DNA of 64,000 bases from Tetrahymena thermophila SB210. Its lineage: Eukaryota; Ciliophora; Oligohymenophorea; Hymenostomatida; Tetrahymenidae. Positions 24,886 through 36,704 of this stretch are shown here, piece by piece. The DNA is taken from assembly GCF_000189635.1 (NCBI RefSeq), contig NW_002476172.1:1-64000 (forward strand), in the 5' to 3' direction. A program made the translations under genes and the position numbers. Under the pieces are notes generated by a model. The model ran no database searches. It saw only the letters and a list, made by a program, of their open reading frames with translations, and was not told the origin of the DNA. Within the stretch, counting starts at the first letter, position 1, and each line of letters begins with the position of its first letter.

Positions 24886-25704
24886 ATGGGGTGTTTAGAT
24901 AATCCAAGAGGTTAGATCATCTTTGAGATAATTATATCTTTATTTGTGTTGGTAATTCTCTTGGCTGGTTCAATAACATTCGTTGTAATATAAGATTATG
25001 AATTAGCTTTTTAAATTGGAAGTATAGTCCTTTTGTATACTTCTTCTTCAGCATTATCTCTTATTTATAGAGCGAGATCGATCAATTTAATAACTCATGA
25101 AAATTTAAGAAAATTAAAGTTCTCTATTTACTTTTTAACATTCCTTTAGGTTGTCTGTTTATTGTTTTTCGTAGTCATTATTAGTTACTGCTCAGTAGAA
25201 TTAATCTTTTCTCTTAATATATGGAATGAATTCAATGATATCATTCTCTAAAATAATTTCTCAGGAAATCTTACCTTCTATTGGATTTTTTTGCCTATAC
25301 ATTTATACTACATGATAATTACAATAAAATTAAAGAAGCTCTTAAATTCGCAAGTAGGTTAAATGAACTCACCTCTACTTAGTGAGAACTAAATCGATGG
25401 CTAAGTTTATATCAAAACAGAAAGCGTTTTAAGCATGGATGTTCCTAACGAGTTCAAGTATGACAACACTTGCTCTATATGTTAAGAAGATATCTAGAGT
25501 GGTAAAATAGTTTCATTCGAATGTAATCACATTTTTCATAGCTAATGTATCCGCTAATGGTTAAAAACTAAGAAGAATACATGTCCTAACTGCAGAGTAT
25601 CAATTAGTATCTCCCTTAGATAATCAAATGTAGAAACTTTTGTTTAGCAAAGCCTGTAAAATAACAGTGAAATTTAAAATATTTAAATCTAGTCTTAATA
25701 ATGA
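24886..25704 (+). CDS. Four-helix membrane RING-H2 protein, probable E3 ubiquitin ligase
   Basis: A single exon of 272 residues. The N-terminal half has four hydrophobic segments: ISLFVLVILLAGSITFVVI, IGSIVLLYTSSSALSLI, IYFLTFLQVVCLLFFVVIIS and TFYWIFLPIHLYYMIITI. The C-terminal half carries a RING-H2 finger near residues 196-237: CSIC, then CNHIFHSQC and CPNC, with the C-x2-C, C-x-H-x2-H-x2-C and C-x2-C spacing that binds two zinc ions. The protein begins MGC, so N-terminal acylation is possible. RING-H2 proteins of this kind usually ubiquitinate membrane proteins in the secretory system; which compartment applies here is not visible. It is divergently oriented from the LRR gene, with 384 bp between the two starts, so the promoters may be shared. 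Confidence 0.92.
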
Positions 25705-26526
25705 ACAGAATAATATTTCAAAATATATATCTATTATAATATTTAATTTTTACTATATATAATAATGTAGATTATTTTACCCTTTAATTCTTTATCAATT
25801 TACAAAATATTAAATAGAATCAATGCATTTATACTTCTACACAATAAAGTAATTATGATTCTGTCTGTCTCAATGAAAAAATCTTATAACATCTACTTAC
25901 TTGATTTTTTATTTTGTTTAAAATTTTTTATTTTATTTTTAAAAATATTATTATTAAAATTAAATTTATTCCAAACTCTAAAAAACCATTTTAAAAAAAA
26001 ATCATTTAATTATTTCAAATCAAAAAATTACTTTAAAAAAATATTTTACTAAAAGTAAACTAAATCCAATTTATTATTTACACATTATTAACTAATTAAA
26101 TGATATTAAATTATAAATATTTTGTTAATTAAATTATTTATTATGATTTTGCAAACAGTTTACAAAATAAGAAAAAAGACCTTTACAACAAATAAATTCA
26201 AATCAATAAAATTATTTGTAAAAATATTTTATCAAAAGGAAATTAAATTTTATTAAAAAATATTTTGTTAATTAAATAAAATTTATGCATAAATATTTTT
26301 ATAATTAATTATTTTTAAATTTAATTTTGTGATTTTATAAATAGTTTAATATAAAAAGACCTTTATAACAAACAAATATATTAAAATAAATCAAGAATTT
26401 ACATGAAAAATATTTTATTGGAAGGTAATTAAATGAAATTTATAAATTTAATTTTATGATTTTGTTTACAAAGTAAAAAATAACTTTTTAAAATTTGTTT
26501 ATATAAAAATAAAATGTAAACTTAAT
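25705..26526. other. Intergenic region between convergent genes
   Basis: AT-rich spacer holds the 3' flanks of the RING-H2 gene and of the large surface-protein gene. A hydrophobic frame near 25855-26052 is explained by composition (Leu/Phe/Lys codons only). Nothing else was seen. Confidence 0.6.
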
Positions 26527-29500
26527 TCAAATAATTAAAATCACAGTAATGATAATATTTAATAAATTAAAAAGTAAATTTTGACCATAAGATTTACTTT
26601 TTGAATTTTAATTTGGAGGTATATTAAATGTTATTGTATTATCTGGGTTGTTTTATTAATTAGGAGCTATTTAGCCTTAGTTTTATGTTTGTGATTCATC
26701 TAGATATATAATTTTAACACCTAAAAAATCAGATATTTTTATACTAAAGGTATAGCCACTTGAAATAACAACTTAAATACTATTGGGAGTCATTTGTTTG
26801 ACATATGTAGGACTAACACTATAGGCTTCTATTGATTCATATTAATAAGCTGATTAAATTAAGTATATGCTTTATAATGAAGCTGAATTTTGATATAAAA
26901 CAAAATACAACTGCTTGACTTAATTTTATCCAAATAATATTGTGTATTTACTTCCTTTATATCCAGAAATATACTCTGAGAAAGCATCTAAGTAGTAGTA
27001 TTAACTTACAGACTAAATTTGTAATTATTAATTTGAATTTAACTGGAAAGTAATATCATAGATATAAGATTTTGCAAATGATATCCTAAATTGTAGATCA
27101 GAATATTATTCTATAGTTTAGACATAATCGTTTGGACTTACTATAAAATTAAAAGCACTTAATAGATCCTACAAATAAAGTGCATAGGTCGTTTATGTTT
27201 ATTATGAAGCTAAATGATACTAAATTAATCCTGTAGAATATATAGTTATGTAAAGGTTTAATTAATAGATGAAATTAATGCTCTTTTTATTGTAAAAAGA
27301 GTTGTTTAACAATTGTATAGAAGCTTACTTTAGCTGAGAATTTAATATTAGCAAAGAAGGATTCAATCCTCCAATAAAATATAAATAAAATTATTAATTG
27401 TAACTTATAATTTCTTTAATGTTTGACAATAGTAAGATCTTAGAATCAAAAAAGTAATTAACTGGATCAGATACATTAGAATTGCTAATTTATCCCGTAT
27501 TTTCATCAATCTGATATTAAATTTAGTATTAAGAAACATAAGATTGGCATATAATGTATAGAGTGAATGAATAATTATGGCTAGAAGGACTTTAAAGTGA
27601 AGCTTTATCATCTAAAATTATGCAATCGTTAAAGTTTCCTTAAATTGTAAAGAAACTAGAAATTTAATTTTTTTGAATTTAGACACGCTAATTGTAGAGA
27701 ATTGTGAAAACTTAGTTTCCAATGAGTGGTGTTGAAGTGTCAATTCTTGGTATTATTTATACTCTTTCTGAATTTTACCATCCAGTTAGGCAAGCATTAT
27801 AAACAGAATAATCTTTGAAGTTGAAAATAAAATCATTTTCATCGTCACCAACTTAAATATCTTGAATTTATGTTTTAAGTTGTTAGATTTATTCTGATTA
27901 TTGATTGACATTTCCAAAAGCAGCACTTGCATCTCTGTTAATAAGCAATGTGTACTAGACCTAATTAGTTTACAGTATTCTTTGGATTTATTAGATAGAT
28001 TTTAAATTCTAGCGACTTTAATTTTAGTCTTTTTAAAGGGAAAGAGCAAATAAAGCTGACCATAAATGGTTAGTGTTAAATTAATTAGGAGTTAAGTTTA
28101 GTTCATATTTTACACTGGCTTCTTTTAGGACTTATTAGAAGACAAGAGGATTCATTTAGCATATGTTATAGCCACTTATAACTGTTTATGGTAAATTAAA
28201 GCTTACAGGAGCATAGAGTTAATTAGACCATTGTTAACTGTTAACCCTATAAATGTAATACTGGTTTACTGTTGTAGAGAGGATGTAAGCTATTTCAACT
28301 TCAGATCTCTTAGCTATAATTATACCTTAAATATTTATAGGATGACTGCTGTCTATTTATAGATACCTAATAAAAGTAGCTGATTATGAAGAGAAATTAT
28401 TGTAAGAATATTGTGCAATTTTTGTCAAAGGATTATCAATAACGGTTACTAAAAATGAACTCTTAAATAGAGTTAATTATTAGGTGTTTCCCTCAGTAGG
28501 GATAGTTATTTAACCAAGAGAGCCAAATTAAATATAATTGTAAGCATAAATCGTTTAAGCATTATAAGCGAAGAGTATTCCATCAATGCAAATCAATTCA
28601 TTAAAATATTAATTGGAAATAATAACCGTTTTACTAATAATCTAGTTAGAATTACTGTTTGTGTATAAATATAATGTAATATCATTATTACAATAAGTAA
28701 AAAATACACTTTGTGCTGGATCTGAAGCGAACTAGAAGTTTTGATCAGTGCATTAAATGGGAATCATTGTAAAATATAAGATTTAATTATTCAAATAAGG
28801 AAGATAAATATTAATTAAGTTCTATGACTAGCTTTATTCTAATGTAAATGAACCTTAATTATCAATATATTTTATTGTGTTTGGGAAATCAGTCAAACTT
28901 TTATAAGTATTTATCAGACCTTATTTACTTTAATAATTCTAATTGGTAGAATTAGCTTAAGCAGCTATTATATTGAACATTTATTAAGAAGGACACACAA
29001 AAAGAGTTGAGAAAAATCCATCAGTTTAATAACCAATGCAGCTTTGACTAATAGAATTAATGTCACCCTTAATTGGTAGATTAACAATTTTAATAAAACT
29101 AGCATTCTTTATATATTATTAAGACGAAGGATCTATAGAAACATTTAACTAAAGATCAGATCCAATTACTTGATCTTCTATAGGTTATAATTGTACATTT
29201 TCATCTTAAAAAACCTGAATAGTCTTTTATTTTGTAACTTAATCTGACACAAAAAGTACAGTATTTTGCTACACTATATTTACATTTATTTCTATTAAAA
29301 ATGTAGTTTGAGAAACTGTTACTACACTAAATTAAATTGGAGAGGTTGTAGATTGGGTTAATTGAATTGTAAATGATGGTATGTATACTTATACTGAAAG
29401 AGTTTTTGAATATTTCTTAAAGCTGTCGAATAAATAGAGAAACATTTAATTTCCTAAACTGTGTACAGATTAAATACTAAATCCATCTTAATCTACTTGA

Positions 29501-30600
29501 GTTTGATAAATTGTTTATTATCTATCTTAATCAAATAATTACAAAATATTATCTGAATATAAACCCAAAAGATTTTGATTTATAAAATTTATTTGGTTTT
29601 AAAAAGATTTTGGAAATTTAATGTTTGAAATCAAATTAAATACATTATCATTTATGCTTTCGTTTGACTTTAATTTTAAGATAGTACATTCTTAAATTTC
29701 ATATAATGCAATCATAATAAAATTTCCAATCCTCTTAGATACATATGATAAAGGAGCAGATTAAGAAATGTTATCGAATTTTTAAAAAGATAGAGTTTCA
29801 TTGATGAAGTTAATACTAACAGCGATTAAGCTGGTATTATTAAGAAAGTAGCAATAGTTAAAATAGAATCTTCCAGTATCAACTATTGCTGTCTATAGAT
29901 CGCAAATTGGAGTTTAGGTTTCTTTTGTAAAAATAACATTCAAAGAAGCATCTAATTTTATGAGATAATAACTTTAATTTGTATCAACATACTGAATAAC
30001 ATAAATAGAGCCATTAGTTCCTTAGATTGAAACATGATGATATAATTTCAATGAAATTAAAGCATCTAATTGAAATTAATTCTACGAAGTAATTTAGAAT
30101 CTGTAAGTCTTTACTGCAAAGCCAATAGTGTAGGAAATAAAACCACTATTAAAGTTGTAAAAGCTCCCAAAGAATAACTCTGGAATTGAGCTTACAGTTT
30201 CTAGTTATTAAGAGATATTAGTCTAGACTAGGCATTAGCAAGTAGAATCAAATGTCAATTTCTAATAAACTACTGAAAGCTAATAATTTGACTAAACAGT
30301 TGCTTGTTCAGTATACCCAATAATATACTTTACTTATTCTCCCTAATCCAAAACTGCCAAAGTTTTAATAGGCTATGCATCCTAGTAGGTTTAAAGTATT
30401 TAAAAAGGTTTTAAAATCTGTTTAACTCCATCAAAAGAAGGCCAATTTATTTAGGTAGCAGGTTCATTAATAAAATCCGATAGACTTTACAGATAAAGCT
30501 CGTTGTTTTATAGATTGAGCTGCTTTCGCTTATTAATAACTTAGCACTAACAGAAAGCAGTAAGTAAAAGCAAAATTAGGAAATATCTTTTATGCTACAT
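26527..30600 (-). CDS. Giant secreted or GPI-anchored surface protein, intronless
   Basis: One uninterrupted frame of 1357 residues in a window where most large genes have introns. It begins MQHKRYFLILLLLTAFCQCQ, a signal peptide. The body is rich in Gln, Asn, Ser, Thr and Tyr and in beta-strand-like patterns, with many N-x-S/T sites (for example FNNTSLIAVS-type and NNFSSQSATF) and scattered cysteines. It ends with YGQNLLFNLLNIIITVILII and the stop: a small-residue and polar stretch, then a hydrophobic tail with nothing after it, the layout of a GPI-attachment signal. I do not recognise a named domain. It is probably a cell-surface or cortical glycoprotein; function is not inferable. Start and stop are unambiguous. 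Confidence 0.9.
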
Positions 30601-31790
30601 ATTTTTTTAATTATTTGATTAAATTATCAATAATCTTTAATAACTTATTTTCCTTACTTTTTCAATCTTTTTAATTAAAAATTATTAGGTCATAAATAAG
30701 ATTAATTGTCATCTTCTCATCAAATTTTTTATAAAAGCCTAATCTAAAAAGATATTAAGACATAAGCAATATATGATCACTTAAGGAATTCAAATTTAGA
30801 AACATAGATCCGCTTTTACTCTTAGGCTACCAATTAGAATTAGGAAATATATTTAGACATTATTAAAAATAATAAAATTTATAATTTAATAAAATGATAG
30901 CAATAAAAAAAATAATCTATTTCTTTAATATAACATGTTATTTTAAAACAACTACGAATCATTACAAAAATGATATTATAAATCTGATTACTCAAGCATT
31001 TCTTAGTAACGATGATGATGATGATAATAATAATAAGATATAAATAAATAATTAAGTAATTCTTTTATATATCTTACACTATTCAGAAAAAAAAGCACCT
31101 ATTCAAAAGATATTAGTTAGGTAAATGATAAGAAAGTCGGTTTACAATTTCAAATAATAACTAAATGAATGAAAAATTTGCAAAAACATTTAATTATTTA
31201 GCTTACTAAAAATAAATTATAAGCTTACAGATTAAGAATTTATTAAGAAGAATTGAAATTCAAAATGAATATTTTATTTTTTGTTTCAAAGTCAATTATA
31301 AAAATCATTTTAATTTTGATGAAGTTTTGCCAATTATTATTTAAAGGGTTTAAAGGTATCTAACTTATTTTTGTATTAAGAAAAAGCTTAGCTAAAAAGA
31401 AAATCTAAATTCTTAGAGTCATTTTGAAGATTTATTTTTGTATTTATTATAATAATTAAAACAAGGCTATAACTTTACTTATTTATTTTAAATAAAAACA
31501 ATATTCATTTTTCTAACAAAAAGATATTCTTTATATTTTAAATAAATAGATAAAAACAGTAAAGTAGATTAAATAGATTTCAATTATTTGGTTTTTAGTT
31601 ACGAGTAAACTTTTCTGCTCATTTTATGTAAAAATGAATTAAACAAAAAATAAATTTAATTTTAATTGAAAAAATTCTTCAAATAAACAAACTAATTATT
31701 ATTAAAAAAGTTAAAAATTTTATCTATTACTTAATTTTTTTGCTTTAAATATATAATTTAATCAATTAAATCAACTAAAATATTCAGTCA
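30601..31790. other. Intergenic region with a GATGAT/AATAAT microsatellite
   Basis: AT-rich spacer. A short trinucleotide tract (gat then aat units) lies near 31010-31037. It holds the upstream region of the surface-protein gene and the 3' flank of the Rab-like gene. No coding frame is convincing. Confidence 0.6.
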
Positions 31791-32683
31791 TCATTTTTAA
31801 TTTTCATATACCAATTCAGTAATTTTGTTAAATAATTCATCAATGTTATAACCAGTATATGCACTCACCTCAAAGAAAAAAAGATCATGTTTTTTAGCAA
31901 AATTTTCTCCTTCTGTATAACTTACTTGACGACTTTATTTTAATGTTATATGTTTGATATTTATTTAACTAAAAAATTTATGTTAAATTAATTCAAAAAA
32001 CCAAAATAATTAATTATGTACTTTTATTCTAAATCAAATTTATTTCCTACTAAAATCAAAGGCACATAAGATCTAGTTCTTTCTCTACATTTTTGAATGA
32101 ATTCACTAATATTAAGAAAGCTTTCACGACTAATTTACATAAATTTATTTTTTTAGCTAATCAATAGTTTAAATTAATTTACTTAGTAATATCATAAACT
32201 AAAATAACTCCTTATGCTTTTTCAAAGTAGCAAAAAACAATACTCCTAAATCTACTCTAGCCAGCCTAAAAATAATAAATATATTGAAAAAAAATTAAAA
32301 ATATATCAAAAATCATCTTTTATTCAATATTTAAAAGATTTTATTAATTTTTATTAAATTATTAGTAAATAATTAAAAAAAGTTTCATTTAAAATATGAA
32401 AATGATTTATTCATTAATTAATAAATTACTGTATCCCAGATGGATAGTTTAAAGATTTTATTATCATATTATATTATTTTATTTAAGAATTCTACTCCAA
32501 TCGTTTTATCATGTTCATCTTTGAATTTATTTTCTGAAGCTTATAAAACAATACAACTTTTTCCTACAGCTTAGTTAAAATAATAAATTTAGAATAAAAA
32601 TTGAAATATTAATTTAATTTAAATTTTATACAAGATTCACCAAATATTTAAATATTAAACCTATAATCTTACTTCGTTAGCAT
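31791..32683 (-). CDS. Rab-like small GTPase, duplicated copy A
   Basis: Five exons (32683-32632, 32569-32430, 32265-32183, 32129-32022, 31932-31791) give 174 residues in phase. All GTPase motifs are present: P-loop GESSVGKS, switch I DKTIGVEF, G3 WDTAGQSRFRS, G4 NKFD and G5 SAYTG. The AGQ-RFRSI and switch sequence place it in the Rab family, which controls vesicle docking. The protein stops at TELVYENQK, just after the last helix of the G domain: the hypervariable tail and C-terminal cysteines needed for prenylation are absent. It may act in solution, bind membranes another way, or use an unseen 3' exon. It belongs to a segmental duplication with the copy at 34234-35124. Confidence 0.92.
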
Positions 32684-33477
32684 TTATTTTGAAGATGATT
32701 GAATTTTAAATCGTTTATGATTTATTTCCTTTTTTTACTTACTTACTATAAGAAATCTAAATTTTAATATAAGTCAAACATTTAATCTTGAGTTAAAAAA
32801 AATTTTATTTATATAAAAAATTTTAAATTTTAGATTAAATGTTTGTTATAAAAATATTCTTAAAAAATTAAATCTTTGTTTAAACATTTTTTACTTATTT
32901 TTTTTTCTTCTATTAGGTTCGAAACCTATTTCAAAACCTTTTTTTATTTTTTTTAAATTTATTTTATTAAATAATATTTATTGTAGTATTAAATGTTTAT
33001 TTCCTACTTGAGAAATAACTATTCTAGGATAGCTATATTATTTATTTATTTATTTATTTATTTATTGGTTGATAGGGATTATAGACTTATTATTTTCTAT
33101 AAAATAATTTTTTAAAGATAGATAGCACATAATATATTTATTTGATTCAAACTCATTAAACTTAAAAGAATTACCAGTCATTTTAAAGTTCATCGTTTTA
33201 CTGAATATGTTAAGACATTTTTTCATCTTAAAATAAAAGTTTAAGGATTAATGATATTATTTTAAAAATATTGATTTTTATAGTGAAACTAACATAAATA
33301 TAAATAAAGCAATTGACCATTAATTCTACAGTAAATTTAACCTAATCAAAATTGCACAATAATATATAATTTTTAAATTAATCAAAATTAATTTGCTTGT
33401 TAACTAAACTTTACAATTAAAAACTAGGTAGGTATAGCAATTTCAATAATAAAAATAAGCTAGATTGATTCTATAGC
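32684..33477. other. Spacer of duplicated unit A
   Basis: AT-rich sequence lies upstream of Rab copy A, with a tattta microsatellite near 33037-33065. It aligns with 35125-35996 of unit B. A small inverted element with core aggttcgaaacct near 32915 is preserved as a diverged inverted element in unit B. Confidence 0.55.
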
Positions 33478-33717
33478 TTGAAACACTATGATTAATTGAT
33501 AGAATTTCATCCTTAGAATCTACCAAGAACACATACTCCTTAGGTTTATGATTACTTGATAGAGCCAATAAAATAATAGGAGATTTTTATGGTAGTTTTA
33601 GCAATAATACTTATTAAAAATAAGATTTTAAATTTTAGAAAATTTCTGAATAAAGACTTTTCATTTTTGCTATTTTATGAGTATGTATAAGTAATATTAA
33701 TGAAAAAAGTAATTGAG
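33478..33717 (+). pseudogene. Decayed GNAT acetyltransferase copy in unit A
   Basis: The first ~130 bp match the start of the intact GNAT gene at 35997-36704, and the last ~105 bp match its end. The middle, equivalent to about 36149-36600, is missing as one clean deletion of about 450 bp with its junction near 33610. That deletion removes the membrane helix and the acetyl-CoA binding core, and the start codon region is also altered. The remaining frame cannot make an acetyltransferase. Confidence 0.85.
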
Positions 33718-34233
33718 GGATTCTTTTTTAGTTCTAAACATATTTCTTTTTGAAGAAATATCAAATTTAGCAATTAAAATATTAAGCATAATTAAAGAGT
33801 AAATTATTTGTATTAATTAAATTTGTTATTTTGATTGTACGATATATCTTTTATTTTAAGATTTAAATACAAAAAAATTTATTTTATTTATTTATTTATT
33901 TATCTCATAAATTTATCAATAACTTCTTATTTATTTGAAAATTAATACTTGATAAAAATTTTGTTTTTTAAAATTAGAATAAGTTATTTTTTACTTTTTG
34001 ATTTTCAAATGTATCAATTAAACTCATGAATATTTAATTAAAAGAAATTTAAACATTTGTTTAGCTTAAAAAAAATTATATTTTATTTTGGAAATTTGTT
34101 AATTTTTGAAATATTTATGGATCTGAAAAAAAATAAATTGCAAAATTAGCTAACCAACCAATTAAGCACTCTAACTAAAAGCTAGCTAAATATATTAATA
34201 AATAATATAAATAATTAATATTTAAATTTTATA
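33718..34233. other. AT-rich spacer between duplicated units
   Basis: It contains the GNAT 3' flank of unit A, homologous to the sequence after 36704, then unique AT-rich DNA to the Rab copy B stop. No frame was seen. Confidence 0.55.
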
Positions 34234-35124
34234 TCATTTGTTTTAATTCTCATATACCAATTCAGTAATTTTATTAAATAATACTTCAATATTATAACCA
34301 GTAAATGCACTCACCTCAAAGAAAAAAAGATCATGTTCTTTAGCAAAATTTTCTCCTTCTGTATAACTTACTTCACGACTTTATTTTAAAGTTATATGTT
34401 TGATATTTAATTAAACTAGAAAATTTATGTTAAATTATTTGAAAAAACCAAAATAGTTAATTATGTACTTTTATTCTAAATCAAACTTATTTCCTACTAA
34501 AATCAAAGGCACATAAGATTTCTCACTATCTCTGATTTATTTGATGATTCCACTAATATTAAGAAAGTTTTCACGACTAATATTATATAAATTTATTTTT
34601 TAAGTTAAACAATAGTTTAAATTACATTACTTAGTAATATCGTAAATTAAAATAGCTCCTTATGCTGTTTTTTCATAGGAATGCAAAACAAGACACCTAA
34701 GTATTTTTTAACCAGGCTAATAATTATATCAAAAATATTAAAAAATATATTACAAATAGTCTTTAATTAAATATTTTAAAATTTTTTATTGATGTTGATT
34801 AAATTATAAGAAAATAATTAAAAAGATTTTCATTAAAAATATGAAAATGACCTATTTATTTATTAATTACTGTATCCCAGATGCGTAGTTTAAAGATTTT
34901 ATTATCTTATTTTATTATTTTAGTTGCTAATTTTAGTGTAATCGTTTTATCATGTTCATCTTTGAAGTTATTTTATGTAGCTTATAAAACAATACAACTT
35001 TTACCTACAGCTTAATAAATAAAATAAATTTTGATTAAAAATTTATATATTAATTTAATTTAAATTTTATACTAGATTCACCAAATATTTAGATATAAAA
35101 CAAATAATCTTCCTTCCTTAGCAT
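34234..35124 (-). CDS. Rab-like small GTPase, duplicated copy B, diverged switch regions
   Basis: Five exons (35124-35073, 35010-34871, 34716-34631, 34576-34469, 34378-34234) with the same splice positions as copy A give 176 residues. The P-loop GESTVGKS, G4 NKFD and G5 SAFTG are kept. The effector-facing parts have changed: switch I reads DKTITLKL instead of DKTIGVEF, and G3 reads WDTPGQKILRC instead of WDTAGQSRFRS. One codon has been gained after switch II. The C-terminus (TELVYENQNK) again lacks prenylation cysteines. The frame is open, so it is not an obvious pseudogene, but nucleotide cycling and effector binding are probably altered. Confidence 0.88.
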
Positions 35125-35578
35125 TTATTTTGAAGATGAAAGAATTTTAAATCGCTTATGATTTATTTCTTTTTTTTTTTCTTACCTACTAGAAGAAATC
35201 TAAATTTTAATATCAGTCAAACATTTAATCTAGAGTTTAAAAATATTTTTCATTCATTTTAATATATAAATAAATATTAAATTTTAGATTTAATGTTTGT
35301 AAAAAGAATTTTCATCAAAAAATTAAATCTTTGATTAAATATTTTTTACTTATTTTTTTTTTATTCTATCAGGTTTGATACCTGTTTCAAAGCCTTTTTT
35401 TTATTTCTTTATAGTATATATTATATTAAATAATATTTATTATACTATTAAATATATATTTCCTACTCGAGAATTAAATATTCGAGAAGTAGCTATATAA
35501 TTTTTTTATTTATTTATTGGTTGATAGGGATTATAGATTTATTATTATCTATAAAATAATTTTTTAAATGTAAATTAG

Positions 35579-35610
<32 letters not shown>

Positions 35611-35996
35611 AAGAAAGAACATAATGTATTTATTATATTCAAACTCATTAAACAAATAAATTACCAGCCTTTTTTAAAGAATCCGGTTTTTACTGAATGT
35701 TATAAGACATTTTTTCATCTGAAAATAAAAGTTTAAGAATTAATGATATTATTTTTAAGGATATTGATTTTTGTAGCGAAATTAGCATGTATAAATAAAG
35801 CAATTGATTATTAATTCTACATTAAATTTAAGCTAATCAAAATTGCACAATAATATATAATTTTTAAATTAATCAAAGTTAATTTGCTTGTAAACTAAAC
35901 TTTAAAACTAAAAAATAGGTATTACAATTTCAATAATAAAAAATGAGTTAGATTGATTCTAAGGTAAAAAATGTAGCTTCCCAAAATATAAAATAC
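35125..35996. other. Spacer of duplicated unit B with an agat microsatellite
   Basis: AT-rich DNA between the divergently oriented Rab copy B and GNAT genes holds both upstream regions. An (agat)n tract of about seven units lies at 35580-35610 and is absent from unit A. It aligns with 32684-33477. Confidence 0.55.
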
Positions 35997-36704
35997 ATGG
36001 AATTTGATTTGAAATACTACGATTAATTGATAGAGTTTTATCCTTAGAATCTACCAAGAACACATACTCCTTAGGGTTATGATTACTTGATAGAGCCAAT
36101 AAAATAATAGGGGATTTTAATTGTAGGGTTAGTTTTAGCAATAATATTTGGCATTTAATATGCTATCCTTTTCAGCTTTTTAAATATAGGTTACATAATT
36201 TCTATTTTTATTGGCACTATTCACCTCTACTGCTTTTTCATAGCTAAGAAATTGTTTTTATCAACTTAAATATCCTATTCTAGCTTCATTATACGAAGAT
36301 ACTTTTAAAAAGACTCAATGATGTAGTATTTTTCTGGAGATAGAAAGTTTTTTATTGCAGTAGATACTGAAAAGGATTTGCTTGTGGCTATGACTACATA
36401 TGATACTGATTTTGAGAATGTCTTAAATTTACCTGTTAACGAAACAGGAGAAGTTAGCAGAGTTGCTGTAAGAAAGGAATACGAAGGAAGAGGTATTGCA
36501 AGCTAAATTATGAAAATGGTAGAAGAACATGCAAAAAAAATAAATAGAAAGTATTTATTTTTAGGCAAATTAAGCTCAAATAAACATGGAAACAAATTCT
36601 ATTAAAAACAAGGTTTTAAATTGTCTAAAATATCAGAATAAAGGCCTTTCATATTTGCTATTTTAGGAGTATAAGTAATATTAATGTAAAAAGTAATTTA
36701 ATGA
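35997..36704 (+). CDS. Membrane-anchored GNAT N-acetyltransferase
   Basis: A single exon of 235 residues, starting MEFDLKYYDQLIEFYPQNLP. Residues about 48-85 form a long hydrophobic region (for example ILIVGLVLAIIFGIQYAILF, then IISIFIGTIHLYCFFIA). The C-terminal half is a GNAT fold: IAVDTEKDLLVAM, then the acetyl-CoA binding motif GEVSRVAVRKEYEGRGIA (about 151-168) and HGNKFYQKQGFKLSKIS. A membrane hairpin before a GNAT domain is the layout of NAT8/camello-type acetyltransferases, which modify cysteine conjugates or proteins at the ER; substrate specificity here is not visible. The motif A loop reads EGRGIA, so the usual Gln/Arg at the first position is Glu. It is the only intact copy of three in this duplicated region. 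Confidence 0.88.

Noticed and set aside
25855..26052. Lys/Leu/Phe-rich plus-strand frame after the RING-H2 gene
   Set aside because: Homopolymer-driven composition in a 3' flank, no recognisable segment and no flanking exon signals.
32905..32935. tRNA gene or tRNA relic suggested by ggttcgaaacc
   Set aside because: No A box, acceptor stem or anticodon arm can be found on either side. Only the box-B-like core is present.
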